From Silurus meridionalis (lineage: Eukaryota; Chordata; Actinopteri; Siluriformes; Siluridae), in contig NC_060896.1 in assembly GCF_014805685.1 (NCBI RefSeq), positions 20,446,777 to 20,510,776 of the forward strand: a stretch of 64,000 nucleotides of DNA, written 5' to 3'. The notes under the pieces are model-generated. The model made no database searches. It saw only the letters and a list, made by a program, of their open reading frames with translations, and was not told where the DNA came from. Both the position numbers and the translations under genes were made by a program. Positions 33,177-43,870 of this stretch are shown in pieces. The stretch's first letter is position 1; every line of letters begins with the position of its first letter.

Positions 33177-33454
33177 GTGACTAACACACATATAGAGTGC
33201 TTCATTAACAAACAGACGCTACCACCGGCTTCACTCCATGTGCTTTTATAGCTTCCTGGTCTTGACGGCACCCCGCTGATGACGCTTCTCTTTCAATTGG
33301 ATGGATTACACATATGATTCAGAACATGGACAATGCAAAAGCATTCCCAAAGCATTGTTGACGCAGCTTGAGTTCCTGACAGAGAACACCTAAATTGGTG
33401 TATGCCTGTAATCACAGTTTGTGTTTAATTCTTTTTTTGGTTTGTTTTTTTATT

Positions 33455-33830
33455 GTCATTTTAATCATATAAATTCATACACAGTCATTTCAGTCATACA
33501 CAGAGAAATAAACCAGCGTTTCTCCAGGATTTTGGTGCTACATGAAACAACATAGAGCTACATCACACAAAGCATAGAGCTACATAACAGAAAACAGAGT
33601 TAAGGATTAAAGTAAGTGTCCAACCGAGTGCAAACAGTGCAAGACAAAAGATACAACACAAGACAGTGTGGGACAGATACACAAAACACCAAAATAGTGC
33701 TGAACAGTAAAACTATTGTAAAATATGTTATGCAGTATAAATATGTTATATGTGCAAAAACAGCAATAGCAAAAACTGAGAGGTGCAAAACAGCATGTAA
33801 ACAGTATATTATAATACATAATACATAATA
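33455..33830 (-). mobile_element. LINE 3'UTR fragment
   Basis: The start (TTATTGTCATTTTAATCATA) is the inverse of a typical ATGACAATAA LINE end. It is followed by CTCCAGGATTTTGGTGCTAC and AGAGCTACATAACAGAAAAC, motifs shared in inverse with the LINE tail at 61628-61853. No coding sequence remains. Confidence 0.5.
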
Positions 33831-33834
33831 TGGG

Positions 33835-34110
33835 TGGTCCTGAAGACATGGATGTGTATAAAGTAAAGTCAAAGCCTTCGCTTCCCAAGTGCTTTAAAGA
33901 GTCTTGCCCACCCTTGAACCTATTGCCGGTTCACCACTGTTACTTCCTTGGGCCACTTCTGCTAGATGCTGACCACTGCAGACCAGGAAAATCCCAGAGA
34001 AAAAGATATGCTCTGACCCAGTCATCTAGTCATCACAATTTGCCCCTTGTCAAACTTGTTTAAATTCTTATGCTTGCTAATTTTTCCTGATTCTAACACA
34101 TCAACTTTTA
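33835..34110 (-). pseudogene. Tc1-like transposase N-terminal (HTH) relic
   Basis: Read on the minus strand, 34080-33840 gives a decayed helix-turn-helix region with fragments such as SWSAVVSI, QKWPKEVTVVNRQ and KALGKRRL. Stops and frameshifts are frequent. A second, differently truncated relic of this Tc1 group is at 43295-43870. Confidence 0.6.
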
Positions 34111-35771
34111 AGAAAATGTTATGCGATTATGCTAATTTTTCATTGATGCGGACGAGGACTGTTAATTGTAACAAGTTCCCATTATTATATCTGTATCAGC
34201 AAATATTTAGACCCTTGATACTGGCATTATATTTTTGCTTTGTTTTTTTTCCCGTTTGTGTTAGTGACTGTGTGAGTCCGCATGTGCATCTAGCAACTAT
34301 GGACTTATGGGATTTTTCGGTGTGTTTATCAGGGATCTCTGTATGTCTGTGTATAAAAGCCAAACTGAAGCCTCTGTGTGCCCTCAAAGGTGTGAAACAC
34401 AAAGTGTTGTGCTCTTATTTGATCTCTACTCTATGTCTGTGCTATCTCTCAGGGTATATGTCCAGCACTGGCGGGATCGCAGCATTGATTTCTATGTTGC
34501 TGTGCAAGTTTGTCTAAAGATCTGTAGAAGAGTACATGGGTTTACACTGAGCATTAACCCATTACCATATTAAAAAGAGAAATAGGCTTTTGTTTAAGAT
34601 AAGATGTACTCTAACAATGACTTTCATACACATTTTAAAATATGCAATGTTTTTTTTTTTTTTTTTTATCTTTACTCTCAAACTCCGTATACAGTATTTA
34701 ACCCATTAGAGTTTTTTTTTCCAGGTATTCATCTTACATCATTATCCAGTAACAACTATGAACCATACATTCAGTAACTGCAGTGAAAGATGTGGAAAGG
34801 TACATTATGTTACTGGAGAAAAAATGTTGAAACCACTAACAGGTCTTGGGAGTTTAAGGAATTAATAAGGGCTGTTTTCACTAGTATTTTACATTGTTAG
34901 CATGTAAATAAATAATAGTAATTGTAAGTTTAATATTAAGTTTATTGCGTTTATTTTCCAATTTGTGTTAGCTGGGTAACATATTAGTAATTTTTTTTTT
35001 ATTTATTCATAAATTACTTTAACAAAACATTTTTTGAGCTTTTCAATTGTAAAATATCTATAGATCGACCAGAAAATTGCTAACATGTGTTCATGGTAGA
35101 TAAGATGTGCATTAGTAGCAACTCTTCCACTCTTAAATGACTTATAATAACTTCTATCCTCTGAAATACACATTTCATACAATTTTCTGTTAAATGCAGA
35201 GAGGAACTAAAGTGAAGAAATGCTTTACTATTGCCCAGTACTGTGCGTTTTCGGGTTTTCTTTTGGCAGGTGGAATAATGCAGTTGGACATATAGTAGCC
35301 ACATGCCAGGGTTTTAGCAGAGTTACTACATTTCACAGAAGCCCCTGCATGTCCCACGTCACTAATCACCTACTTTTGTGCCATGTTAAGCCCTCCTGGG
35401 TTTACTTACAGGGTTCTTGCTTCTAAGTGATTATTAATTCATAATATTTTTTATACAAGCACATATGTACTTGTAGCCATTGCCTCTATACCTTAAATGA
35501 CACCACGTGTGAATTATGTGTGTATGTGTGTATATAAGATATACTAGCAGGAATGGCCAAGCATTTTTTATTTGAACATTAAAGAAATAGCCTAATGCTT
35601 CCACATGCATAATGCATTATGCATGGCATCAGTATGCCAAATGCAGATTACAGCAAATATTCCTGTATAAGAAACCACAGACAAATTATAATATTACTTT
35701 TATGTATAACCACTACATGCTTAACCCAAAATATTAAATGTAGATCAGTATTGCAGACAGAAAAATGACCA
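34111..35771. other. Intergenic DNA
   Basis: T-run at 34650-34668. A perfect 22-bp palindrome lies at 35604-35625. No supported gene. Confidence 0.5.
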
Positions 35772-36303
35772 TTACACATACTGTTTATTAATGGCCCAAG
35801 AAAAAGCTTTCCAAAAAGTATAACAACTAAAGCCAGCAATACTGTGATATGAATAAGAAAGGGCTGTGTGTCAATCAGGAAGTATTATGTTGCATTTGGT
35901 TGATAAAATTGTGACTTTATAAAAACAGCATCGTTCATGAACTGAACTATCAGAACATTGTTCTTTTAAATTGTTGGTTGATGTCTTTTCTGTTCTACTG
36001 CTGCCACCTTGTCTTTGTGCTTAATAGTTCTCAGTAACCTCTGAAACACTCACCTAATCAAGAGCACTGAAAATGAAATCATTTTTGTACATTGGTCTTA
36101 TTTGTATGATTTAAGTGTGAGTAATTTGACTGATTTTGTTAGTTTTTGCAACTCAAGATGAAATGTTTTTTATGTTATTTTGTTCACTTATTAGATTGAA
36201 CAAAATGTACGATATATAAACACCTGACATTTTTTGCCATATGTGGTACTTCCCCAAACTGCTACCACAAAATTGGAGGTCCACAATTGTATAGGGTGTC
36301 TTT
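35772..36303 (+). repeat. Segmental duplication, copy 1 (no LINE insert)
   Basis: Matches 38136-38375 plus 39367-39655 in the same orientation. Shared landmarks are AGCTTTCCAAAAAGTATAAC, TTGTTGGTTGATGTCTTTTC, AACCTCTGAA and ACTCACCTAATCAAGAG, and TATTAGATTGAACAAAATGT. At the point where copy 2 carries the LINE piece, copy 1 has about 27 bases around CTGCTGCCACCTTGTCTTTG. Confidence 0.85.
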
Positions 36304-36440
36304 GAATGTGGTAGCATTATTTTCCCTTAACTTGAACTAGGAAATCTGAACATGTTCTAGCATAAAAATGCCCCGTGCACAAAGCGGGCTCCATGAAGAT
36401 ATGGTTTGCATGGTTTGGAGTGGAGGATCTTGAGTGGGCT
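36236..36440 (-). mobile_element. Tc1-like relic
   Basis: Contains CATATGTGGTACTTCCCCAA, GCACAAAGCGGGCTCCATGA and GGAGTGGAGGATCTTGAGTG, pieces of the Tc1 type seen at 21960-22345, mixed in order. Its first ~70 bases are included in the segmental duplication. Bases 36441-36590 carry another decayed repeat (TAAACCAAAGAACCACAGAG) not classified. Confidence 0.5.
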
Positions 36441-36590
36441 GCTACAACCCATAACCCACTTACATTCAAGGTTAAATTTATTGTAGCCAATCCACCTATA
36501 TGCATGTTGTTGATAGTAGGAGTAAACCAAAGAACCACAGAGGAATCTCATCCACCCCTATGGAGACACAATATACTACAAAGGCAGTAA

Positions 36591-37370
36591 CTCAAAATCT
36601 TAGCTCAAACCAGGGGCTCTTGATCTGTTAGCAGGGCAATGCTACACACTGCACAATCATGCAACAAGAACATTCAAATGAATTCAAGGTTATGTACTTA
36701 TATTGTGTTTGCATAATATTGAGAGGTCCCAGTAGAACACTTACTAAAACAAAACAACCAAAAAAAGTCAATAGTTGTCATCCTGAATCCTAAAATGTCC
36801 CTAGTTCTACCTTTCTCTATCCATTGATGCTCTTGTGAATCAAATTTGGATTTTCTTGCTGATGCAAATATTGAACAGGTCATACCTTGTCTAAGTAAAG
36901 ATCTGCAAAACTCACAACTCTTTTGAGAATACTGCCTCATTTTACTTATATTTTCTGAGCTGCTGTTTTAGTCTGGATGTCTTTAAGAATAGCAATATGT
37001 CTCAACAATTGCATCAGTCTTCTCATATGATAAATGTAATGGATTTGCTTTCCATGAAATGAAATACCTTGTAACTGTTGGCTGCAGACATAAAATAAAT
37101 ATCAAGATCTGTGTGTTACAGATTATTTCAGTTGGTTGCAGTGGAGGCTCTATTGGGCCAAGAGAGGAATAAAAGTTTAATAGACTTTTGACTTTTAATA
37201 AATAAAAAGTAAATAAATAAATAGATTTGAAAACCAGAAGAAGATGGTAATGCCATATTGTTTAGAAAGAATGACTTTCAGCCAATCACCTTGCAGTTCT
37301 CTGCATGGAAGCATAGTCACAGGTACAGGTATCATGTCGTTTAAAGCTGGTTTTACTCTGTGAAATTCAG
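36591..37370. other. Intergenic DNA
   Basis: No supported gene. Confidence 0.5.
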
Positions 37371-37374
37371 GTGT

Positions 37375-37421
<47 letters not shown>

Positions 37422-37422
37422 T
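37371..37422 (+). repeat. (GT)n microsatellite
   Basis: A GT run with one TTTG interruption. Confidence 0.95.
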
Positions 37423-38135
37423 GCGGGTTTTATAATTGCCACATCTGGCTGAGATGGAAGCCATGCTGGCAGTTCAGTGAGTTGTACAGCTTTTTGCACT
37501 ATGGTTGGCTCCAGGCTGTGTATTGTGTATAGTTGTGATTCATCCTACATTTTCTAAAGTCATCCTATATACCACTGGTATAACAAGCAGATATTAACAA
37601 TATCATATCACAATTCATTATTATAAAAAAAAAGATAAAGTTACGCTTTAGCAGGACCGCTTGTGAAATGGCTGAGTACAGGTTAACCGGCAGCAGGAAA
37701 ATGTGTGCATGCCAAGTCAGTCACTGCATGGAAGCATTTTATATTCAACTCAAAAAAGAAGATTAACCTACAAGTTAGCCAAAGTGGAGCTTGGGAGGCA
37801 TGGAAGTACCAGACTATCTATCACACCAATGCATATTTTTTTAATTTCTTCTTGATCAAGCCTGTTAACTTGCTGCATTTCTTCATTCCATTCTTTTTTT
37901 ATAGCATATGTCTACTATAACAGTCAACTTATCCGTTTTTAAAAGTGATTTAATGCGGCTTTGTTACCTTCAAATGCTCTGTGTACGCTCAATGATTGAA
38001 AGTTTACGAGATTCCCCTTTGACCTGTTTTAGAGAACTACTTGATTATTGGTTGATCTGATGTCCTTTTATTAAAGAAATTCAATATTCACCTAGACAAT
38101 ACATCAATTCAAGGCACATTTACAAAAAGTTTCCA
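37423..38135. other. Intergenic DNA
   Basis: Nothing recognised. Confidence 0.5.
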
Positions 38136-38381
38136 ATACACATACTGTTTAGTGACAGCTCAAGGCAAAGCTTTCCAAAAAGTATAACAACTAAAGCCAC
38201 CAATACTGTGATATGAATAAGAAAGGTTTGTGGGTCAGTCAGGAAGTATTATGATGTATTTTTAAAAAAAGATGATAAAATTGTGACTTTTTAATAACAG
38301 CATCCTTCGTAACCTGAAGTATCTTTCAGAACATTGTTCATTTAGAAGATTGTTGGTTGATGTCTTTTCTGTTCTGGTCTG

Positions 38382-38955
38382 TATGCTGGGATCAGCATAA
38401 CAGAGATGTGGTCTGAGTACCCGAGGTGGGGTGGGGCTTCGCCCAGTATGCGCCTCGGGTGTTTCCACATTCTGATGAAATCTAGGGACCACAGTCCTGA
38501 GATTTGCATGGTTGAAATCTCCGGCAACAATAAACAATCCGTCAGGGTGTGTTTTGTAGTTCGCTAATGATCCCATAGATTACACTGACCGCTTCCATGG
38601 TATGTACACTCCGAGCACAATAGTGGTGGTGAATTCCCATAGTAAATAAAAAGGTCTGCATCTCACAACCATAAACTTCAACAGCGATGAGCAGTAGGTT
38701 TAAACTAGGACAGAGTCCTTACACCATTCTGTGTTGATGTAAACACACAGACCGCCGCCGTGAGTCTTACCGCACAGAGCTGCATTTTTGTCGCCATGAA
38801 ATAGGGCCAGCTGAATGACGGCGTCTGGAACTCTGTCACTCAGCCACGTCTCAGTGAACACGAAGATGCAGCAGTGTCTATACTCACGCCGAGTAGCTTG
38901 TTGGAGTCTGATGTAGTCCAATTTATTGTCCAGGGAGCAGACATTTGCCAGCAGT
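38382..38955 (-). pseudogene. LINE Z apurinic endonuclease fragment
   Basis: Minus-strand frames read [33 protein letters not shown] (catalytic Glu), [18 protein letters not shown], then after a stop region FIVAGDFNHANLRTV (catalytic GDFN box) and, in another frame, YSDHISVMLIPAYRP (the SDH box). All key endonuclease motifs are present but spread over three frames with stops near 38700 and 38530. Confidence 0.75.
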
Positions 38956-39305
38956 AGAGATGGTAGACTGGCTAGGGTTAGCTTTTAGCCTAGCACTAGC
39001 CCCCGCTCGCTTTCAGCGCTTCCGCTTTATCGCGCAGCACTTTTGATTCCCCCTCCTCTGTCCATTCGCCACAGGTGAAGCCGTGGTCTGGAGGCCTGGT
39101 TTTCAAAGCACGCCGAGGTCGCGTAGCTTCTCCCACAGATCATCGTTCATTGTGTTGTTGGGGTTGTTTCTGAGTTCCTTAAGTGTTCGGCGGTGGTACA
39201 CAGGGACACCAGTTGCTCCGATGTCCATATGATGCGTAAGGCAGGCTACAAAGTGAAAGTAGCACCATTTTGGGTCCGGAGCGGCCAATGCGAGCTACTG
39301 CCGCA

Positions 39306-39356
39306 CCGCCATCTTGGATCCACCGCCATTTTGGATCCACCGCCATCTTGGATTTT
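39306..39356 (-). promoter_or_regulatory. Three tandem YY1-type sites at LINE Z 5' end
   Basis: CCGCCATCTTGG at 39306-39317, CCGCCATTTTGG at 39323-39334 and CCGCCATCTTGG at 39340-39351 form a 17-bp tandem repeat. On the LINE sense strand each core reads CCAAGATGGCGG, the YY1 consensus. They lie near the inferred transcription start of the LINE, where YY1 sites are known in mammalian L1. Confidence 0.6.
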
Positions 39357-39655
39357 GCTACACTCAACAGTTCTGAGTAACCTCTGAAGCACTCACCTAA
39401 TCAAGAGTATTGGAAATTAAATTTTTGTACATTGTTCTTATTCTCATGTTTAACACGTCATTTTCCTGATTGTATTAGTCTTTTGCAACTCAAGAAAACG
39501 TGTATTTTAAACATCACTTACACTATAGTTATTTTGTTCACTTATTAGATTGAACAAAATGTACAATATATTAACACCTGACATTTTTAGCCATATGTGG
39601 TACCTCCCCAAACTGATACCACAAAATTAGAGGTGCACAATTGTATAGAATGTCT

Positions 39656-39789
39656 TTTTACATTTACAAAAAAGGTTTAATAGCAATTTAAACTTGACAG
39701 ATGGTAAAAACTGGTTTAACCACTTTGCATTCAATGACTTGTGCAATTAACTGGTGCTGACATGTTTTAGGTGAAAATAGTATAATATT
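39656..39789. other. Short spacer
   Basis: Nothing recognised between the duplication and DIRS copy E. Confidence 0.5.
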
Positions 39790-39960
39790 TCCCTTTCAGG
39801 AACTCAAGCTGTGTCGGAACGCTTTGGGAACTGGACTGCATTGTCCATGCTCTGAGTAATGAGTCTAATCAGTCAAAATTAGAAGATGGCTTCAGCTTCT
39901 GTTTGTTCATGAAGCACTCTGTGTGAATTTTGATGTTTGTCTGTCTGTTTTGACAAAAAA

Positions 39961-40720
39961 GATGAAGGCATCCAAGAAAACTAAGCACACGTTTCGGCCG
40001 TGTGCTTCTCCCTGTCTTGTTTTTTTATGGGAAGTGATACACACAGCCAGTGTGAGGCTGGTTTGAGAGTGGAGCATGCACCCAGCGGGCACTCTTTGAG
40101 GAGAATGCCCCTACCCCTTGCATTTCCTGTCCTGCTCTTGCTGAGGTGGAGCGGCACTCTGGTTTCTGGGGTTCGCTTATGGATCTTGCATAAGGTTTGG
40201 AGACAGGATTGTATCTTTCTCCTTTCTCCTCTGCTTGGTCCAACTTCCATTCGGCATTCTGAGGCACGCCTCTCAGCGAAGCCACGAAAGCGCAGCTCTG
40301 CCTCTCTTTCTTTGCTGAGGGGGTGGGGGTTGGATTAGGCTCCTATGAACTTGATAGCGAAAAGCTCCTGGAGGTTGTGACACGCGCTGTTCTGAAGCGT
40401 TTTTTGCTTCCAGCATCACAGCCTCCAAGACAGGGCTTGCCATTTTTTTGTGCCCCTTCAGCCCCAAGACTGCTGTTTATTCCTACGTCTCAGGGCTTAT
40501 GGATTATAGTGATGGTGTCATGCCACGGGTTGAAGAGATGCTAGCACGTTATCTCTCGCTGGGTGTGGCATCTTCCCTAAAACCCCCAACATTACCCACC
40601 AAGCCCCTGTGCACTACCTCGGTGCTGGTGGGTAAGACCAAGGCCTCGGCAGGTCAGGCCGCTGCGGGAGCTGGATCTGGGAGATCCTTTGTTTCTCCAG
40701 TTTAATGTGGTCATTTGTGT
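39961..40720 (+). pseudogene. DIRS gag-like region, copy E
   Basis: A start at ATG 39961 (ATGAAGGCATCCAAG) gives a basic N-terminus MKASKKTKHTFRPC, but the frame breaks within 100 codons. The later part matches copy B: VMPRVEEMLARYLSLGVAS, SSLKPPTLPTKPLCTTS, LVGKTKASAGQ. It is the only copy here that keeps the presumptive gag start. Confidence 0.6.
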
Positions 40721-40737
40721 GTTGTGTCTAATGTGGC

Positions 40738-40989
40738 CACAAAGGAGACAGCCAAGGCCATCTGGCCATTGGCCGAGACTTCGTGGAGGCACTTGTCCAT
40801 CACTTGCTGGCCATCTGCTCTCTGCACCCTAGAGTGGATTACGTCCCCAAGGTGCCCTTGGTCATCCCACGACCTGCCAGGCTACAGGCATTCAGCCCTC
40901 CTCCATTCCTGACCCCAGACCAGGAGAGGTTAAACCGGCTGTGCCCGGTCCGAGTGCTGGACTGTTATGTCCACCGTACGAGTACCTAG
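40738..40989 (+). pseudogene. DIRS recombinase fragment, copy E
   Basis: VDYVPKVPLVIPRPARLQAF and PDQERLNRLCPVRVLDCYVH match the segment of copy A between its two recombinase catalytic regions. A stop follows at 40987-40989. The remaining sequence to about 41090 is a degraded C-terminal part without the catalytic boxes. Confidence 0.7.
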
Positions 40990-41090
40990 AGAAAGTTGGA
41001 ACAACTGTTCATCTGCTATGGCCCTTCGAGGAGAGGCTCATAAGCAGATGCTCAACAGGTGGATTATATGCCCCATTCTGAGAGAAAAGA

Positions 41091-42789
41091 TCCCTCCTAA
41101 GAGGAATTTAATTAAATTCAATTAATTTGTATTTGTATATTTCTTATAATATTTCTGTGAATATTCACTACTTATTTTACTAATTTTTCTACACTATTTA
41201 AAGTGTTTGAGTTAAGAAGCTATGCTGTATGACTCAGCGTCTTAACCCTTTGAAGACCTGCACCAGATATGCTTTTACTATCTTGGCCTTGATCATCTTA
41301 AAAAATGCAGTGTTTGATTTAGAATATTTTGCGTTGTTTGCTCAGCAATGCTGGCATGGTGTACTTAATTGGCAGATGTGGAATGCATCTCTATAATTGA
41401 GCTGACTTGGCTTATAAAGGCTAGACATTTTAGCTAAAAGTTCTACCCTTCATGCTCCATCTAGCTCTAAGAATGTTTTTTGAAATGTATGCAAATGGCC
41501 TGGTTTCCTCTGATGGACAGAGGCATCAGGATAATTGAAAATAACTCTTCTGTGCCCCCACGAAGGAACAGGCTATACAGGACACATCCACTTTTCTTGC
41601 ACACATTATGGCATGTGTCACTGAGAAGTAAAAAAAAAAAAATAGCTCTCTAACCAGAGCTATATAAGTTTTGAAACTTAGAAAAAAGTATATATTTAAA
41701 GTATAGAAAAGTAGAAAAATGAAATGAAAGAGTGCAAAAAATAAATTGCATGGTAAAACATTGCTATTTTAAATTGTACTCAAGTATTACACAGCTTAAA
41801 GTAAACATTTCATACAGATAAAGTCATGTCATGTTTATGTTGTATACTTTTACAGTATTTCTTCATATTTTAAAACATCGACACCATTTTACCTGAAAAC
41901 ATTATGAAATCTCTGCATGCTAGCGACTAACACAAGTTGCTGTCACTCCCACAAAGTATGCATGACCAACACTATAGTATTCTCAAGTGGATTTGTTTTA
42001 CTTAAATGAACTTAAATGGAGCCTTCTAGGTTGGCACAAAATATAAATTTAGAAATATTGTAAGAGTACAATTATAAAATCTCAATAACACTCAAGGAAA
42101 GTAAAAATATATAAACAAATATATACAAACTGGGCCATGGGTGTTGGGTGTCAATTAGGAAATAACTCATTGTCTTCTCTGATTACAATTTTTGTAAAAA
42201 AAAAAAAAATAATAAAAAAATAATAAAAAAAAAAACAAGAAAGAAGACTTTACACAACAATTTTGCAAACATGAAAGTCAAGTAAATCCTAAGTCAAGTT
42301 TTCAAACACATTATTAAGAACACATAAATAGAAACAATAAAAAAAACTACAGAGCAATGGTGGAGACTTTAACATTTGTGCCAGTTGGTTAAAAAAATCA
42401 TTGTATGCAAGAGAACATTAATGGAAACACAACTTTTTTTTTAGCACACAATAAAGAAAAAGGAAATGAAAGAGAAGCCAGACATAAATTGAAAAGAGTT
42501 TTAGGATAAAATGATAGCAGCATGAACAACACAATAAAAAATCTATCTGTTTACGCACCATGAAAAAATTATTTATTTAAAAGGAACCACAATGATCTAC
42601 ATCTGAATCAGTCAAATCAAAACAACATACTGTGGTCAGACAAAAGTAGAATACTTATTTTTATTAATCAATAATTATACTTTATAATCTTCAGGCAACA
42701 CTTCAGTTGTTCACATTTGAAAAATATAATCGCAAGAACACCGAAGCTCCATTGAATATTCGCATGAATGCCAGGACCCGGAGCATCAT
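41091..42789. other. AT-rich intergenic DNA
   Basis: A-rich tract at 42196-42240. No gene supported. Confidence 0.5.
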
Positions 42790-42850
42790 TTATACTGTAT
42801 TTACATTTATGTTATTTGGCAGACACCCTTATCCAGAGCGACTTAGAAAA
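42790..42850 (-). mobile_element. SINE 3' tail fragment
   Basis: TTATTTGGCAGACACCCTTA and TCCAGAGCGACTTAG match the 3' part of the tRNA-derived SINE at 58373-58543. The tRNA-like head is missing. Confidence 0.6.
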
Positions 42851-42959
42851 TTGCTTTGAAGTCTCCATCAATACATGCATTCTAATACTGGCTCATTAGG
42901 ACACAGACTAAGAATACCATAAGTCTAAAACTCTGCTGGAAAAAAATATAGTTAGAAAA

Positions 42960-43290
42960 CAATTTTTTTTGTGTTTAATTTAAGAACTGCTGGAAGAAGG
43001 ATAGAAGACTTCTAGTGAATTAGCTGTTTGGACATCAAGTGGAAGTTCATTCCATCACCTAAGTACCAGAACAGAGAAGAGTCTTGAAACATGTCTCCAG
43101 TGTACCCTAATAGATGGCGGGTCCAGTCAGGCAGTAGTAGAGGTTTGGAGGAAGTTTGGTGTGTGGTGCTGTACAGGATAAGGTAATAGCTGTGGGGTAG
43201 AGGTCCATTTTTGGCTTTGTAGAAATTCATCAGTATTTAAAATGTGATACAGCTACAGGAAGCCAGAGGCATTACAGTACTCCAGCCAGC
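42960..43290 (-). pseudogene. L2-like LINE, C-terminal fragment
   Basis: The minus-strand frame reads FYKAKNGPLPHSY, TRHLLGYTGDMFQDSSLFWY and GMNFHLMSKQ, a decayed version of the block at 61173-61420 (LAYKSKNGLAPSYLRDL). It ends in CTGGAAGAAGGATAGAAG near 42990. Confidence 0.6.
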
Positions 43291-43294
43291 TTTC

Positions 43295-43870
43295 TTTCTT
43301 TCAGTAGTTCTTCTGGTTGCCACTCTTTCCCAGATAAGCAATGTACATGCACTCAGCAAAAAGGAAAACCAGGCCTTTGCTTCTATTGCACTACGGTCCA
43401 GTTCTGATGCATATATACTCATCGTAAGTCCTTTCAGTGGTGGCCAGGAGTCAGCAAGTGCACTCAGGCTGGCTTGTCATTACACAGCATGTGTTCTGAC
43501 ACCTTTGCCAGATTTAGCATTTTAGCAATTTGTACTATTGTAGCTCTTTTCTGGGATTGGAACAAACAGGCTAGCCTTAGCTTCCAATATGCATCACTGA
43601 GCATGAATAAATTTGGCATGTACTAACCACTGTATACCAAGAACACATAACGACCAGTTGTTTCAGAGATGTTCTGACCCAGTTGTCTAGCCATTCCAAT
43701 TTTCAACTTTGCCAAAGTCGCTCAGACACTTATGCTTTTTTTTACTCCATTTTTCTTGGTTCTAACACATCATCTTTGAGTACCCACTGTTAATTTGCTG
43801 CCTAATATATCCCACTTCTTAACATGTGCCAATATAATATTTCTGTCAGTGGTTTTAATTAGATATATTT
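43295..43870 (-). pseudogene. Tc1-like transposase relic
   Basis: The minus-strand frame (43422-43237) reads SELDRSAIEAKAWFSFLLSA, an internal transposase piece. Upstream on that strand (43860-43540) lie decayed HTH-domain sequence and a terminal region (TAATTTGCTGCCTAATATAT). It belongs to the same group as 33835-34110 and has the same orientation. Confidence 0.55.

Larger units (their letters stand above)
26793..33386 (-). mobile_element. DIRS-type retrotransposon, copy D, interrupted by Tc1 and Gypsy elements
   Basis: The left terminus TCTCCAGGTTATA (26793-26807) continues after the Tc1 insert as TGTAACCCTTGTTCC (27352 on). The right terminus at about 33290-33386 contains TTCCCAAAGCATTG and GACGCAGCTTGAGTTCCTG. 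Removing the two inserts leaves about 2.1 kb: terminal repeat, internal complementary region (27580-27668), recombinase (27768-28660), part of RNase H (about 28850-28930), an embedded minisatellite, and 5' sequence. RT and gag are missing. Confidence 0.85.
38376..39366 (-). mobile_element. LINE Z, 5' part (5'UTR and endonuclease)
   Basis: Minus-strand reading has a 5'UTR (39366-38960) with three tandem 17-bp repeats, then an AP-endonuclease region, then an abrupt end at 38376. RT and 3'UTR are absent, which is unusual because LINE copies normally lose the 5' end. Comparison with copy 1 of the duplication defines both edges. It is related to but distinct from LINE Y. Confidence 0.75.
38136..39655 (+). 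repeat. Segmental duplication, copy 2 (split by LINE fragment)
   Basis: The arms at 38136-38375 and 39367-39655 correspond to 35772-36005 and about 36030-36303. The copies are well diverged, with many substitutions and small indels, so the duplication is old. About 1.8 kb of unrelated sequence separates the copies. Confidence 0.85.
39790..41090 (+). mobile_element. DIRS derivative, copy E (5' end, gag, then recombinase piece)
   Basis: The 5' terminal repeat (TTCCCTTTCAGGAACTCAAG, CGGAACGCTTTGGGAAC, CCATGCTCTGAGTAAT) is followed by a gag-like region from 39961. A deletion takes it from gag (about 40735) directly into the recombinase C-terminal half. It fades out near 41090 without a 3' repeat. 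RT and RNase H are absent. Confidence 0.8.

Noticed and set aside
39961..40320. Intact gag protein in DIRS copy E
   Set aside because: The frame from ATG 39961 breaks well before the conserved region shared with copy B.
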